From Flavobacteriaceae bacterium (lineage in GTDB: Bacteria > Bacteroidota > Bacteroidia > Flavobacteriales > Flavobacteriaceae), in assembly GCA_019090365.1 (NCBI GenBank), contig JAHRWC010000408.1, positions 1-6,099 on the forward strand: DNA of 6,099 nt, in the 5' to 3' direction. Shown here piece after piece: positions 1-6,099 of the stretch (the first letter of the stretch is position 1; every line of letters begins with the position of its first letter). Both the position numbers and the translations under genes were made by a program. A model generated the notes under the pieces. It saw nothing but the letters and a program-made list of their open reading frames with translations. It ran no database searches and was not told the origin of the DNA.

Positions 1-334
1 AACTTCTAAAAACGGACTTTATTTTTACGAGCGCATCATTAAAATTAGTGATGAACGAAGAGTCTTTAGATTGATTTACAATGTGTTGTGCTGTAATTAA
101 AGCATTTGCCTGCTTTTCTGTAAACTGAACTGGAGCAACGGTATAATGATCCATTAAACTATAACCACGACCTTCAATGGTATATACAGGTATGCCTGCT
201 TCTTCTAACTTGCGGATGTCTCTATAAATGGTTCTAATACTAACGTCATATTTTTCAGCCAATTCAGTTGCTGTTAATAACCGTTTCGATTTTAATAGGG
301 TAAGTATGGATATGAGTCTAGATAATTGCGACAT
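1..334 (-). CDS. YafY-like HTH (probable WYL-domain) transcriptional regulator, N-terminal part, cut by window edge
   Basis: The frame opens at ATG 334-332 and is still open at the left edge, giving 111 visible residues (MSQLSRLISILTLLKSKRLL...). Residues about 5-60 form an HTH_11-type winged helix-turn-helix: helix around 5-17, then TATELAEKYDVSIRTIYRDI (21-40) with the recognition helix near 33-42, then the wing RKLEEAGIPVYTIEGRGYSL. This arrangement is typical of YafY/DeoR-like proteins whose C-terminal WYL domain senses a ligand; that part would lie outside the window, so WYL is inferred. It would be a cytoplasmic DNA-binding protein. It follows the VOC gene by 46 bp on the same strand and has its own TAnnTTTG element 5 bp before the ATG. 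A palindrome overlaps that promoter, so autoregulation is plausible but unproven. The HTH family call is confident; the target genes are unknown. Confidence 0.88.
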   Translation of the reverse strand, partial: MSQLSRLISILTLLKSKRLLTATELAEKYDVSIRTIYRDIRKLEEAGIPVYTIEGRGYSLMDHYTVAPVQFTEKQANALITAQHIVNQSKDSSFITNFNDALVKIKSVFRS

Positions 335-339
335 AAAAG

Positions 340-347
340 CAAAGATA
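340..347 (-). promoter_or_regulatory. Bacteroidetes-type -7 promoter element of the HTH regulator gene
   Basis: Read on the minus strand the bases are TATCTTTG, an exact match to the Bacteroidetes sigma-A -7 consensus TAnnTTTG. It ends 5 bases before the regulator's ATG (TTTG-CTTTT-ATG). Transcription normally starts a few bases after this element, so the mRNA would begin at or next to the start codon. I see no TTG at the -33 position. The element overlaps the adjacent inverted repeat by three bases. Confidence 0.62.
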
Positions 348-371
348 GCGAACCCGTTAAGGATTCGCTAT
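345..371 (-). other. Inverted repeat between VOC and regulator genes: operator and/or weak terminator
   Basis: Perfect 8-bp arms ATAGCGAA (345-352) and TTCGCTAT (364-371) enclose an 11-base centre. Two further C-G pairs (353-354 with 361-362) are possible across a one-base bulge. On the minus strand the hairpin begins 10 bases after the VOC stop codon and is followed by CTTTGCTTTT, a broken U-rich tail, so it could terminate VOC transcription imperfectly. Its promoter-proximal arm also overlaps the regulator's -7 element, which is where a repressor operator would sit. The sequence alone does not decide between these roles. Confidence 0.55.
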
Positions 372-380
372 TTTAATAAA

Positions 381-758
381 TTAACCCATTGAATGTAGCG
401 CAACTCTATTGCCTTCTGTATCGATAAATTGAGCAATAAAACCATTTTCCTCAATATCCATTTTTGGCATAATTACTTGTCCACCAGCGTTTACTACTTT
501 GTTTAAAGCGATATTTAAATCATCACCTCCATTTAAATAAACAGTAGATCCATCTGCTGATGGTTTCATTTCTTCCATTTCAACAATGGCTCCACCAACA
601 CCACCGTTTTCCATATCGTACGGAAACATTCCATATTTCATGTTTTTTTCTGGCATGTGAAAATCTGAAATCTCTACACTTAAAATTTCAGCATAGAATT
701 TTTTAGCTCTTTCATAATTTGTTACTGGAATCTCGAACCAGTTGATTGCATTTTTCAT
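381..758 (-). CDS. VOC-fold (glyoxalase/bleomycin-resistance superfamily) protein, 125 aa
   Basis: A small, probably cytoplasmic single-domain protein of the vicinal-oxygen-chelate superfamily. The first beta-alpha unit is INWFEIPVTNYERAKKFYAEIL (residues 5-26, central part shown by WFEIPV and AKKFY). A second half starts near 65 with STVYLNGGDDLNIALNKVV, and the protein ends with the strand GNRVALHS (116-123). The length fits one VOC module, so it would work as a dimer. Aligned by eye with E. coli glyoxalase I, Trp7 sits where the first metal-binding His is expected and Ala120 where the last Glu is expected, so classical metal-dependent glyoxalase activity is unlikely; the reaction is unknown. 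The frame is open up to an ATG at 812, but I chose ATG 758 because the fold begins there and a promoter element at 789-796 lies between the two. It sits next to an HTH regulator gene that may control it. Confidence 0.85.
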   Translation of the reverse strand: MKNAINWFEIPVTNYERAKKFYAEILSVEISDFHMPEKNMKYGMFPYDMENGGVGGAIVEMEEMKPSADGSTVYLNGGDDLNIALNKVVNAGGQVIMPKMDIEENGFIAQFIDTEGNRVALHSMG

Positions 759-788
759 TTGTAATTGATTTAATGTTAAACGTATCTG

Positions 789-796
789 CAAAATTA
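789..796 (-). promoter_or_regulatory. Bacteroidetes-type -7 promoter element of the VOC gene
   Basis: Minus-strand sequence TAATTTTG, an exact match to TAnnTTTG. It would start transcription near position 783, giving a leader of roughly 25 bases before the ATG at 758. That leaves the alternative ATG at 812 upstream of the transcript. No clear -33 TTG is visible; that region is occupied by the palindrome at 807-821. Confidence 0.6.
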
Positions 797-806
797 TGGG
801 CGATGA

Positions 807-821
807 TGACATTTCATGTCA
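807..821. promoter_or_regulatory. Putative operator: perfect 15-bp interrupted palindrome upstream of the VOC gene
   Basis: TGACAT-TTC-ATGTCA has 6-bp perfect arms around a 3-base centre. It starts 11 bases upstream of the proposed -7 element and so covers the spacer and -33 region, where a dimeric regulator would block or recruit RNA polymerase. The nearby HTH regulator is a candidate binder, but its own promoter carries a palindrome of different sequence. There is no U-tract next to it, so it is not a terminator. Function is inferred from position and symmetry only. Confidence 0.4.
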
Positions 822-848
822 GGGGTGTATTTTTATTTTTTAATTCTG

Positions 849-883
849 AAAAAAAAGCGCCCAAGAACTAAATCATGGGCGCT
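849..883 (-). terminator. Rho-independent terminator after the DUF4249-type lipoprotein gene
   Basis: On the minus strand AGCGCCCA (883-876) pairs perfectly with TGGGCGCT (863-856) across a 12-base loop, and the stem runs straight into a run of eight T (856-849). The stem is GC-rich in an otherwise AT-rich region. It starts 25 bases after the lipoprotein stop codon at 908 and should end the receptor/lipoprotein transcript, separating it from the VOC gene. On the plus strand only a weak ACATTTT follows, so it acts mainly in the minus direction. Confidence 0.9.
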
Positions 884-907
884 ACATTTTAGAAATACTA
901 TGTTCTA

Positions 908-1753
908 TTATTCAAATGTATAGGTGCTTTTAACTACTTCTGTAAGTCTAAAATATCCATATGCAAAATTTTCTGGATGTGTAGGGTTTGTACAATTTCC
1001 TCGTAAAACCACAGGCGTAGAAGTAAAGGGATCGCCTACACTTTCATATTGTTCGATCAATAATTGAATATAGTTGGAATAGGTTTCAGATACACCATGA
1101 AAAGAAATAGCTACAACATCACCTGCTTTAAATTCTTCTTGATTGATATCACTGTCTTCTTCACGTTCATAATAAAGACTCATTAAGTTACCATCTGTAA
1201 ACTCGTCTGTAATATCAAACATTACAGGTAACAAATTATCTTCAGCTTGAATTTTTATAAAGTAATAATTGTCAACACCTGCTGGGTCTGTAAAATCAAT
1301 ATATACTTCTAGGGCTTCATCATCAAATCCATCTTCTGTGGATTGATAAATAGCAGAAATATCTACGACAGGAATTAATTGCTCGTTGGCTAAATATGTT
1401 TCTCCTTCATATTGAACCTCAAGTGTATAAAAGTTATGTAAAATTGGATTGAAAGTATTGATGGTATAAAGCCCATTGTCCTGATCCTCAAAATTAAAAA
1501 CTTCACCCGTTGTGTTATTCGTAATTTTTACCAAGGCATTTGTAACGTCTGTGACTGTGTTATTGTCGTAATACGCATTAGAGGTACTCAATTTTATAAA
1601 CTGATTATTTCCTTGGGTTCCTTTTTCCCAATCAATTGATGCTTCTATTACTAGTCTAGGTATTGCAGTACTTACATCGACATCAATTACATCGGTACAT
1701 GATGTGAATAAGATACTAAATAAAAAGAGCGAAAATGTTATATATGTTTTCAT
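908..1753 (-). CDS. DUF4249-type outer-membrane lipoprotein paired with a TonB-dependent receptor, 281 aa
   Basis: The protein starts with a lipoprotein signal peptide: MKTY, a hydrophobic stretch (5-16), then the lipobox FTSC with the lipidated Cys at 19. Next comes TDVIDVDVSTAIPRLVIEASID, the usual DUF4249 opening, in which a short acidic linker precedes a beta-strand with 'LVIEA'. The middle is beta-rich and acidic (about 30-240). The C-terminus has RGNCTNPTHPENFAYGYF (251-268), matching the glycine and GYF motif that often closes this family. Cys254 is the only other cysteine. The gene follows the TonB-dependent receptor by 5 bp, so they are co-transcribed and probably translationally linked. 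DUF4249 genes are commonly found beside such receptors, and the protein is presumed to be a surface or periplasmic partner, loosely comparable to SusD but unrelated in sequence. Substrate and exact role are unknown. The strong terminator at 849-883 follows it. Confidence 0.85.
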   Translation of the reverse strand: MKTYITFSLFLFSILFTSCTDVIDVDVSTAIPRLVIEASIDWEKGTQGNNQFIKLSTSNAYYDNNTVTDVTNALVKITNNTTGEVFNFEDQDNGLYTINTFNPILHNFYTLEVQYEGETYLANEQLIPVVDISAIYQSTEDGFDDEALEVYIDFTDPAGVDNYYFIKIQAEDNLLPVMFDITDEFTDGNLMSLYYEREEDSDINQEEFKAGDVVAISFHGVSETYSNYIQLLIEQYESVGDPFTSTPVVLRGNCTNPTHPENFAYGYFRLTEVVKSTYTFE

Positions 1754-1758
1754 GTTGA

Positions 1759-4125
1759 TTAAAATTTAAAGTTATAAGTTACTGATGGAATGATTCCAAA
1801 TATTGAGGTTCTAGTAGCTTCATTAGCTCCAGTTTCTCTATTTTGACCGAAAGAAATAGCGGCTGCATTTTTCTGGTTATATACATTGTAAATACCGAAA
1901 ACCCATTCACTTTTCCATCGTTTTGTTGCACTGCTTTTTGGAGTATAGGTTGCAGATAAATCTAACCTGTGGTATGCTGGTAATCGATCTGCATTTCTAT
2001 CGGAATAACTTGCAATAGATACTCCTTCATAATTATACTCTCCATTTGGATAAGTAACTGGACGTCCTGTTTGAAACACTAAATTTGACCCAAACTTCCA
2101 ACTATCATTTAGTTGATAATTTAAAGTTAATGAAACGTCATGAGTTCTATCATGAGCAGATTTATACCAGTTTCCATTATTAATACCAGGCCCACCAGCT
2201 TTACCGCCTAAGGTACGTTGTTCAGATTTTGAATAAGTATAACCTAACCAACCTGTTAAATCTCCTTTCGATTTTCTGAATAATACTTCAAGTCCATAAC
2301 CTCTAGTTTCACCATTTAAGATTTCAGTTTCAATATTATTTTGTCCTATTAAATTTGAACCATCGATATAATCAATACGGTTGTCTACAGTTTTGTAATA
2401 AACTTCAGCTTCTAAGCTGTAAGTTTTATCCTTGAAATTTTTAAAATACCCTACAGCAAATTGATCTGAAAGTTGTGGTTTAATAAACTTCCCACTAGGA
2501 GTCCAAACATCTAAAGGTGTTACAGACTGCGTGTTAGACAACAAATGAATGTATTGGGCAGTTCGCGAATAACCAGCTTTTACAGAAGATGATTCGTTTA
2601 ATTGATACGCAAGTGAAACCCTTGGTTCTAAATTTGAAAAACTTTTAATTTCATCACCAGATTCGTAATCTGTTTCACCAATTTCATTTCCTGCTTCATA
2701 GATACCTAAAGCTTCATTATAAGCTACAGGAAGGTCATTTTCATAATTAGCTAAGGCTTGTCCACCTAATCTTGTAAAACCACTTAAACGTAATCCATAT
2801 TGTGCAGTAAGATTGTCTGTAATTTTATGTTCTGCATTTACATACAATCCAGTTTCAAAAGCTTTTTTCTTATCTAATTGTAAAGGATTGATAGGGGAGG
2901 TGTCGGTTGTTGGATCAATAGCTCCTGGATCAAAATCATAGTAAATTGCATTGGTTCCGAAGTCAAATTTAAAGGAATCACTGGCATAATAATTCACATC
3001 ATATTTTACATTATAATTATTAATTGAGGATACCCAATCAAACTCAAATGCATCCAATGTTAAATCATAATCATATTTACTATAGATCAATGAAAGATTA
3101 GAGAATAAGCGGTCATTAAAAATATGGTTCCAACGTAAGTTACCTGATAAGTTTCCATAACTACTTTTGAAAGCGCCGTCAAAATTAAATGTATCACGCC
3201 CAAAATATCCAGATAAGTATAATTTGTTATTGTCATTGATCTTATAATTCGTTTTTAAATTAAGATCATAAAATTTTGCACTATCATCTTCTTCAGCTAG
3301 TTTCATAAATAAATGTGCATAGGAACCTCTACCAGCTACTAAAAATGAACCTCTGTCATTAAATAAGGGACCTTCAGCCGCTAAACGACTTGAAATCGCT
3401 CCAATTCCACCAGTTAATTTAAAGTCTTTGCTGTTTCCATCTTTTTGACGCACATCAAGAACTGAAGAAACTCTACCTCCAAAACGTGCAGGTATGCCTC
3501 CTTTATATAGTTTAACATCTTTTATAGCATCTGCATTGAACACAGAGAAAAACCCTAATAAATGCGATGTATTATAAATAATTGCTTCATCTAACAATAC
3601 TAAGTTCTGATCTACTGCGCCTCCTCGCACATTAAATCCGCTAGATGCTTCTCCGTTATTTGTTACTCCTGGTAATAATTGAATTGATTTGATTACATCT
3701 ACCTCTCCAAGAACTACAGGTATTTGTTTTACCGTCTTAATATTTAATTTTGAAACACTCATTTGAGGTTTTCTAAGATTAACACGTTCTGAATCTTTTG
3801 CAGTAATGATTACTTCATCTAATTGAGTTGATGATTCAATGATTTCGAAATCAATTTTTTGGTTTTTATCTAATACAATTTCTTTTTTTAGATCTGTAAA
3901 TCCTACATAGGATACGATAAGGTTATAATTTCCTTTAGGTGCTGTTATAGAGAAGAAACCATATTCGTTACTCATGGCACCAATGTTGGTTCCTTCAAAA
4001 AATACTGAAGCACCAAAGGCTGTCTCACCATTGCTGGCTTCTTTTATGATTCCACTCACAGTATAGTTCTCTTGAGCTATAAGGTTTGCAGTGAATAACA
4101 TTAATAATAATACTAAATTTTTCAT
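1759..4125 (-). CDS. TonB-dependent outer-membrane receptor with carboxypeptidase-D-like N-terminal domain, 788 aa
   Basis: A signal peptide (MKNLVLLLMLFTANLIA, likely cut before Gln18) is followed by a carboxypeptidase-regulatory-like domain (about 21-97; YTVSGIIKEASNGE, then SNEYGFFSI and YVGF). A TonB-box-like LDEVIITA lies at 102-109. The plug domain covers about 120-230, with SGFNVRGGAVDQNLVLLDE (162-180) and YKGGIPARFGGRVSSVLDV (207-225). The rest is a 22-stranded-type beta-barrel ending in VTYNFKF with a terminal Phe, the usual outer-membrane insertion signal. It should import, using TonB energy, a substrate that cannot be read from the sequence. At 788 residues it is shorter than SusC proteins (about 1000), and its partner is a DUF4249-type lipoprotein, not SusD, so I do not call it SusC. 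The start is preceded by an A-rich leader without Shine-Dalgarno sequence, normal for this phylum. It lies 55 bp after the amidase with no terminator or recognised promoter between. Confidence 0.93.
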   Translation of the reverse strand: MKNLVLLLMLFTANLIAQENYTVSGIIKEASNGETAFGASVFFEGTNIGAMSNEYGFFSITAPKGNYNLIVSYVGFTDLKKEIVLDKNQKIDFEIIESSTQLDEVIITAKDSERVNLRKPQMSVSKLNIKTVKQIPVVLGEVDVIKSIQLLPGVTNNGEASSGFNVRGGAVDQNLVLLDEAIIYNTSHLLGFFSVFNADAIKDVKLYKGGIPARFGGRVSSVLDVRQKDGNSKDFKLTGGIGAISSRLAAEGPLFNDRGSFLVAGRGSYAHLFMKLAEEDDSAKFYDLNLKTNYKINDNNKLYLSGYFGRDTFNFDGAFKSSYGNLSGNLRWNHIFNDRLFSNLSLIYSKYDYDLTLDAFEFDWVSSINNYNVKYDVNYYASDSFKFDFGTNAIYYDFDPGAIDPTTDTSPINPLQLDKKKAFETGLYVNAEHKITDNLTAQYGLRLSGFTRLGGQALANYENDLPVAYNEALGIYEAGNEIGETDYESGDEIKSFSNLEPRVSLAYQLNESSSVKAGYSRTAQYIHLLSNTQSVTPLDVWTPSGKFIKPQLSDQFAVGYFKNFKDKTYSLEAEVYYKTVDNRIDYIDGSNLIGQNNIETEILNGETRGYGLEVLFRKSKGDLTGWLGYTYSKSEQRTLGGKAGGPGINNGNWYKSAHDRTHDVSLTLNYQLNDSWKFGSNLVFQTGRPVTYPNGEYNYEGVSIASYSDRNADRLPAYHRLDLSATYTPKSSATKRWKSEWVFGIYNVYNQKNAAAISFGQNRETGANEATRTSIFGIIPSVTYNFKF

Positions 4126-4180
4126 TTTTTAATTTGTTTGTTTTCTGATTTATAATTATTTATTGATGAATTTTTATTTT

Positions 4181-5641
4181 TCACATACCTACTTTTAAGT
4201 TTAAAGGAATACAGAATCCTTGAGTTAGTTTTTCTAATTCTTTGGCTATTTGTAATAATTTATAATCATGCCATTTCTGTCCATGAATTTGTACACCTAC
4301 AGGCAATCCTCTTTTTGTAATACCTATTGGAATCACAACAATTGGGTGACCAGAGATAGTAGATGGAAAGTTAAATGGGATAAAAGCTTTTGTATATGGT
4401 GTTTTCCAATTATTAATTTCGAAAGGAATTCCAGGCTTTTGATGTTTAAATGCTGGAGCCATTGAAACTGGTGTTATCCAGACATCGTATTTTTTAAAAA
4501 ACTGAGTGAATTCATCTGAAATATCATCTTTTAGTTGAAGTGTATGAGCATACGTATTTGCCGAACTTTTAGCCCCTCTACTCATTCCTTTAGCCCATTG
4601 CTTGTCTTTATATTTATTTTTAATAAACATATAAGAAAGTAGACCTTTAAATGGTATGTTCTTTAAAGCAGCAGCAAAATCATAGCCTGCAATTTTACCC
4701 CAAATATTTATTAATGAATTTGAGCTATAAGCAGGTTTTGCTTCTGTTAGCTCGTAATTTGATTGATGAATTTTATTTAAAAATGATTGATAAACTTGAT
4801 TATACTCTTCATCTAGAAAGATTCCATCCAAAGTTTCAGAAAATGCAATTCTTAACGTTGATCCATCGTATTTAAATTGTTTTAATGCAACTGGAGGATT
4901 TTCTGAAAATTCTTGCTCATTGCTCCACAAAATTTCCATAGCTAAAATTAAATCGTCAACATTTCTAGCCATAGGGCCATTACTTGTTAAGTAACGCCCT
5001 AATCTAGGAACTCCAGGAGTTTCCATGTTTCCTCTATTTGGTAATGCAGATTCTGTAGTTCTAATGCCACAGATTCCACAAAAGTGAGCAGGCACACGTA
5101 TTGAACCACCTGCATCAGTACCTAACTCTAATGCTGTAAAACCAGACGCTAAAGCGGCTGCAGAACCTCCTGAGCTTCCACCCACAACATGATTAAGGTT
5201 GTATGGATTGTTTGTTTGTCCAAACCAAGGATTTGTTGATTGCCAATCTAAAGCATATAAAGCCAGGTTTGTCTTTCCAATAATAATTGCTCCTGCATCT
5301 TTTAGCCTTTTTACCAATGCGGCATCCTCTTGAGCAATATTAGATTTTAGTTTAGGATTGCCATTTGTTGAAAGCAAGCCTTTTACACTAAAACTATCTT
5401 TTACCGTCATAGGAAGGCCATGTAAAGGACCTACTAACTCACCTTTTTCTAATAATAAGTCTTTAGTTTTTGCTTCATTAATAATATCCAAATAATCTCG
5501 TATATCTGTTATAGCATTGATGGATGTATTGTACTTGTCAATTTGATTTAAAAACTGCTTGGCAACTTCTTCACATGAGATTTTTCGATCTCTAATGAGT
5601 TGTGTGATTTCTGTTGCGCTTTGAAAAATTATTGATTCCAT
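4181..5641 (-). CDS. Amidase-signature family hydrolase, 486 aa
   Basis: A cytoplasmic serine hydrolase that cleaves carboxylic amides to acid and ammonia or amine. The complete amidase-signature triad is visible: Lys81 in GLPMTVKDSF, the cis-Ser156 in GGSSGGSAAALASG (154-167), and the nucleophile Ser180 in GTDAGGSIRVP. The 24-residue spacing between the two serines matches FAAH-type enzymes. The C-terminal part has the usual FPSTISGHPIVVIPIG and GLPVGVQIHGQKWHDYKLL blocks. The length is normal for the family, with no signal peptide. It is probably not GatA: no gatB or gatC is nearby, though the family is hard to split by eye. The preferred amide is unknown. ATG 5641 is preceded by AAGG four bases upstream, a weak ribosome site. 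The gene lies 97 bp after the SYLF gene and 55 bp before the receptor on the same strand; I found no TAnnTTTG element in either gap, so a shared transcript is possible. Confidence 0.92.
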   Translation of the reverse strand: MESIIFQSATEITQLIRDRKISCEEVAKQFLNQIDKYNTSINAITDIRDYLDIINEAKTKDLLLEKGELVGPLHGLPMTVKDSFSVKGLLSTNGNPKLKSNIAQEDAALVKRLKDAGAIIIGKTNLALYALDWQSTNPWFGQTNNPYNLNHVVGGSSGGSAAALASGFTALELGTDAGGSIRVPAHFCGICGIRTTESALPNRGNMETPGVPRLGRYLTSNGPMARNVDDLILAMEILWSNEQEFSENPPVALKQFKYDGSTLRIAFSETLDGIFLDEEYNQVYQSFLNKIHQSNYELTEAKPAYSSNSLINIWGKIAGYDFAAALKNIPFKGLLSYMFIKNKYKDKQWAKGMSRGAKSSANTYAHTLQLKDDISDEFTQFFKKYDVWITPVSMAPAFKHQKPGIPFEINNWKTPYTKAFIPFNFPSTISGHPIVVIPIGITKRGLPVGVQIHGQKWHDYKLLQIAKELEKLTQGFCIPLNLKVGM

Positions 5642-5738
5642 TTTACCTTGGTGTTATTATTCTTTTTGATTAAATATTGTTGATGAATGTATTAGTATGT
5701 TTTACTAAGAAAAATCTCTTCATTAAATCAATCAATAA

Positions 5739-6099
5739 TTATTTAGCCTTAGGGGTATATTTAAAATGTTGACCACCTACTGATGCTTCATACATTAAGC
5801 CACTTTTAGTCATAGTAAATATTGCAACACCCTTTTGATAGGCTAAATCAATTGATACTCCTTCTTTTAATGCAACTGTTGAAGCTTGTCCGTCAATTTT
5901 TAATTTTCCGTTTGTAAATTTTTTAAATGATTCTTCGTTTTCGAAAAAGATTATTTCACTGTATTGCTGTCCACCAAATTGAAATCCAATGGATGCTTGT
6001 TTTAATTTTGATACGCCAACAATTTGATCATTTTTATAAACAATTCCTTTACCCATGGCTGCACCAATTGCAATTCCTCCTTTTGTTATTTTTGGAAAA
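5739..6099 (-). CDS. SYLF/Ysc84-domain (probable lipid-binding) protein, C-terminal part, cut by window edge
   Basis: Only the last 120 residues are visible; the frame stays open to the right edge. They begin FPKITKGGIAIGAAMGKGIVYK, followed by ASIGFQFGGQQYSEIIFF (about 35-52) and near the end KSGLMYEASVGGQHF (98-112). This order, a glycine-rich FPKITKGG opening, a G-x-Q-x-GG strand and a final GLxxxxSVGG strand, is that of the SYLF domain (Ysc84 family), which binds phospholipids in eukaryotes. Bacterial members are often exported, but the N-terminus is not visible here, so location is unknown. The ATG at 6056 encodes Met15 of the visible part and lies inside the conserved domain, so it is not the start. 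The gene ends at TAA 5741-5739, and the 97-bp gap to the amidase has neither a convincing terminator nor a recognised promoter. Confidence 0.85.
   Translation of the reverse strand, partial: FPKITKGGIAIGAAMGKGIVYKNDQIVGVSKLKQASIGFQFGGQQYSEIIFFENEESFKKFTNGKLKIDGQASTVALKEGVSIDLAYQKGVAIFTMTKSGLMYEASVGGQHFKYTPKAK

Noticed and set aside
908..4125. A SusC/SusD polysaccharide-utilisation pair
   Set aside because: The receptor is about 200 residues shorter than typical SusC, the lipoprotein is DUF4249-like and lacks SusD features, and no carbohydrate-active enzyme is present.
4126..4180. Own promoter for the TonB-dependent receptor
   Set aside because: The 55-bp gap is A/T-rich, as usual before Bacteroidetes start codons, but contains no TAnnTTTG on the minus strand.
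4268..4465. 65-codon open frame on the plus strand
   Set aside because: It lies entirely antisense to the C-terminal coding part of the amidase, has no recognisable domain and no promoter; the amidase on the other strand shows clear family motifs.
4651..4875. 74-codon open frame on the plus strand
   Set aside because: Antisense to the amidase middle region, low-complexity composition without family features; a shadow frame.
4181..5641. GatA subunit of the tRNA amidotransferase
   Set aside because: No gatB or gatC nearby and the neighbours are unrelated to translation; the shared triad only proves membership in the amidase-signature family.
5642..5738. Terminator or promoter in the gap between the SYLF and amidase genes
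   Set aside because: Only short AT-rich self-complementary stretches without a GC stem are present, and no TAnnTTTG match is found on the minus strand; nothing firm can be called.
1..6099. tRNA or rRNA genes, CRISPR arrays, insertion sequences, or a novel defence system
   Set aside because: No cloverleaf, regularly spaced repeats, transposase frame, terminal repeats or nuclease/ATPase cluster seen; the genes are of familiar families with uniform AT-rich composition.

Overview
The window is an AT-rich piece of a Bacteroidetes chromosome, most likely from the family Flavobacteriaceae. The evidence is a TonB-dependent receptor with a carboxypeptidase-D-like N-terminal domain paired with a DUF4249-type lipoprotein, A-rich leaders with little Shine-Dalgarno signal, and two matches to the Bacteroidetes -7 promoter element TAnnTTTG in front of genes. 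All six genes lie on the minus strand, so transcription runs from high to low coordinates.

From upstream to downstream: a SYLF/Ysc84-domain protein (6099 to 5739, its N-terminus outside the window); an amidase-signature hydrolase (5641 to 4181) with a complete Lys-Ser-Ser triad; a TonB-dependent outer-membrane receptor (4125 to 1759); a DUF4249-type lipoprotein (1753 to 908), 5 bp after the receptor; and a strong rho-independent terminator (883 to 849). I see no terminator or recognisable promoter between the SYLF gene and that terminator, so amidase, receptor and lipoprotein may share a transcript. The receptor/lipoprotein pair is the firm unit: an outer-membrane uptake or surface-binding system of unknown substrate.

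Below the terminator is a second module: a small VOC-fold protein (758 to 381) and the N-terminal part of a YafY-like HTH (probably WYL) regulator (334 to the window edge). Each has its own TAnnTTTG element and each promoter carries a perfect inverted repeat. The VOC promoter lies inside the longest open frame, which argues for the shorter start at 758. The regulator's promoter sits so close to its ATG that the mRNA should be leaderless or nearly so.

I found no RNA genes, mobile elements, CRISPR arrays or clearly novel system. The most interesting points are the promoter palindromes beside the regulator gene, the VOC protein that lacks canonical metal-ligand positions, and the possible link between amidase and uptake pair.
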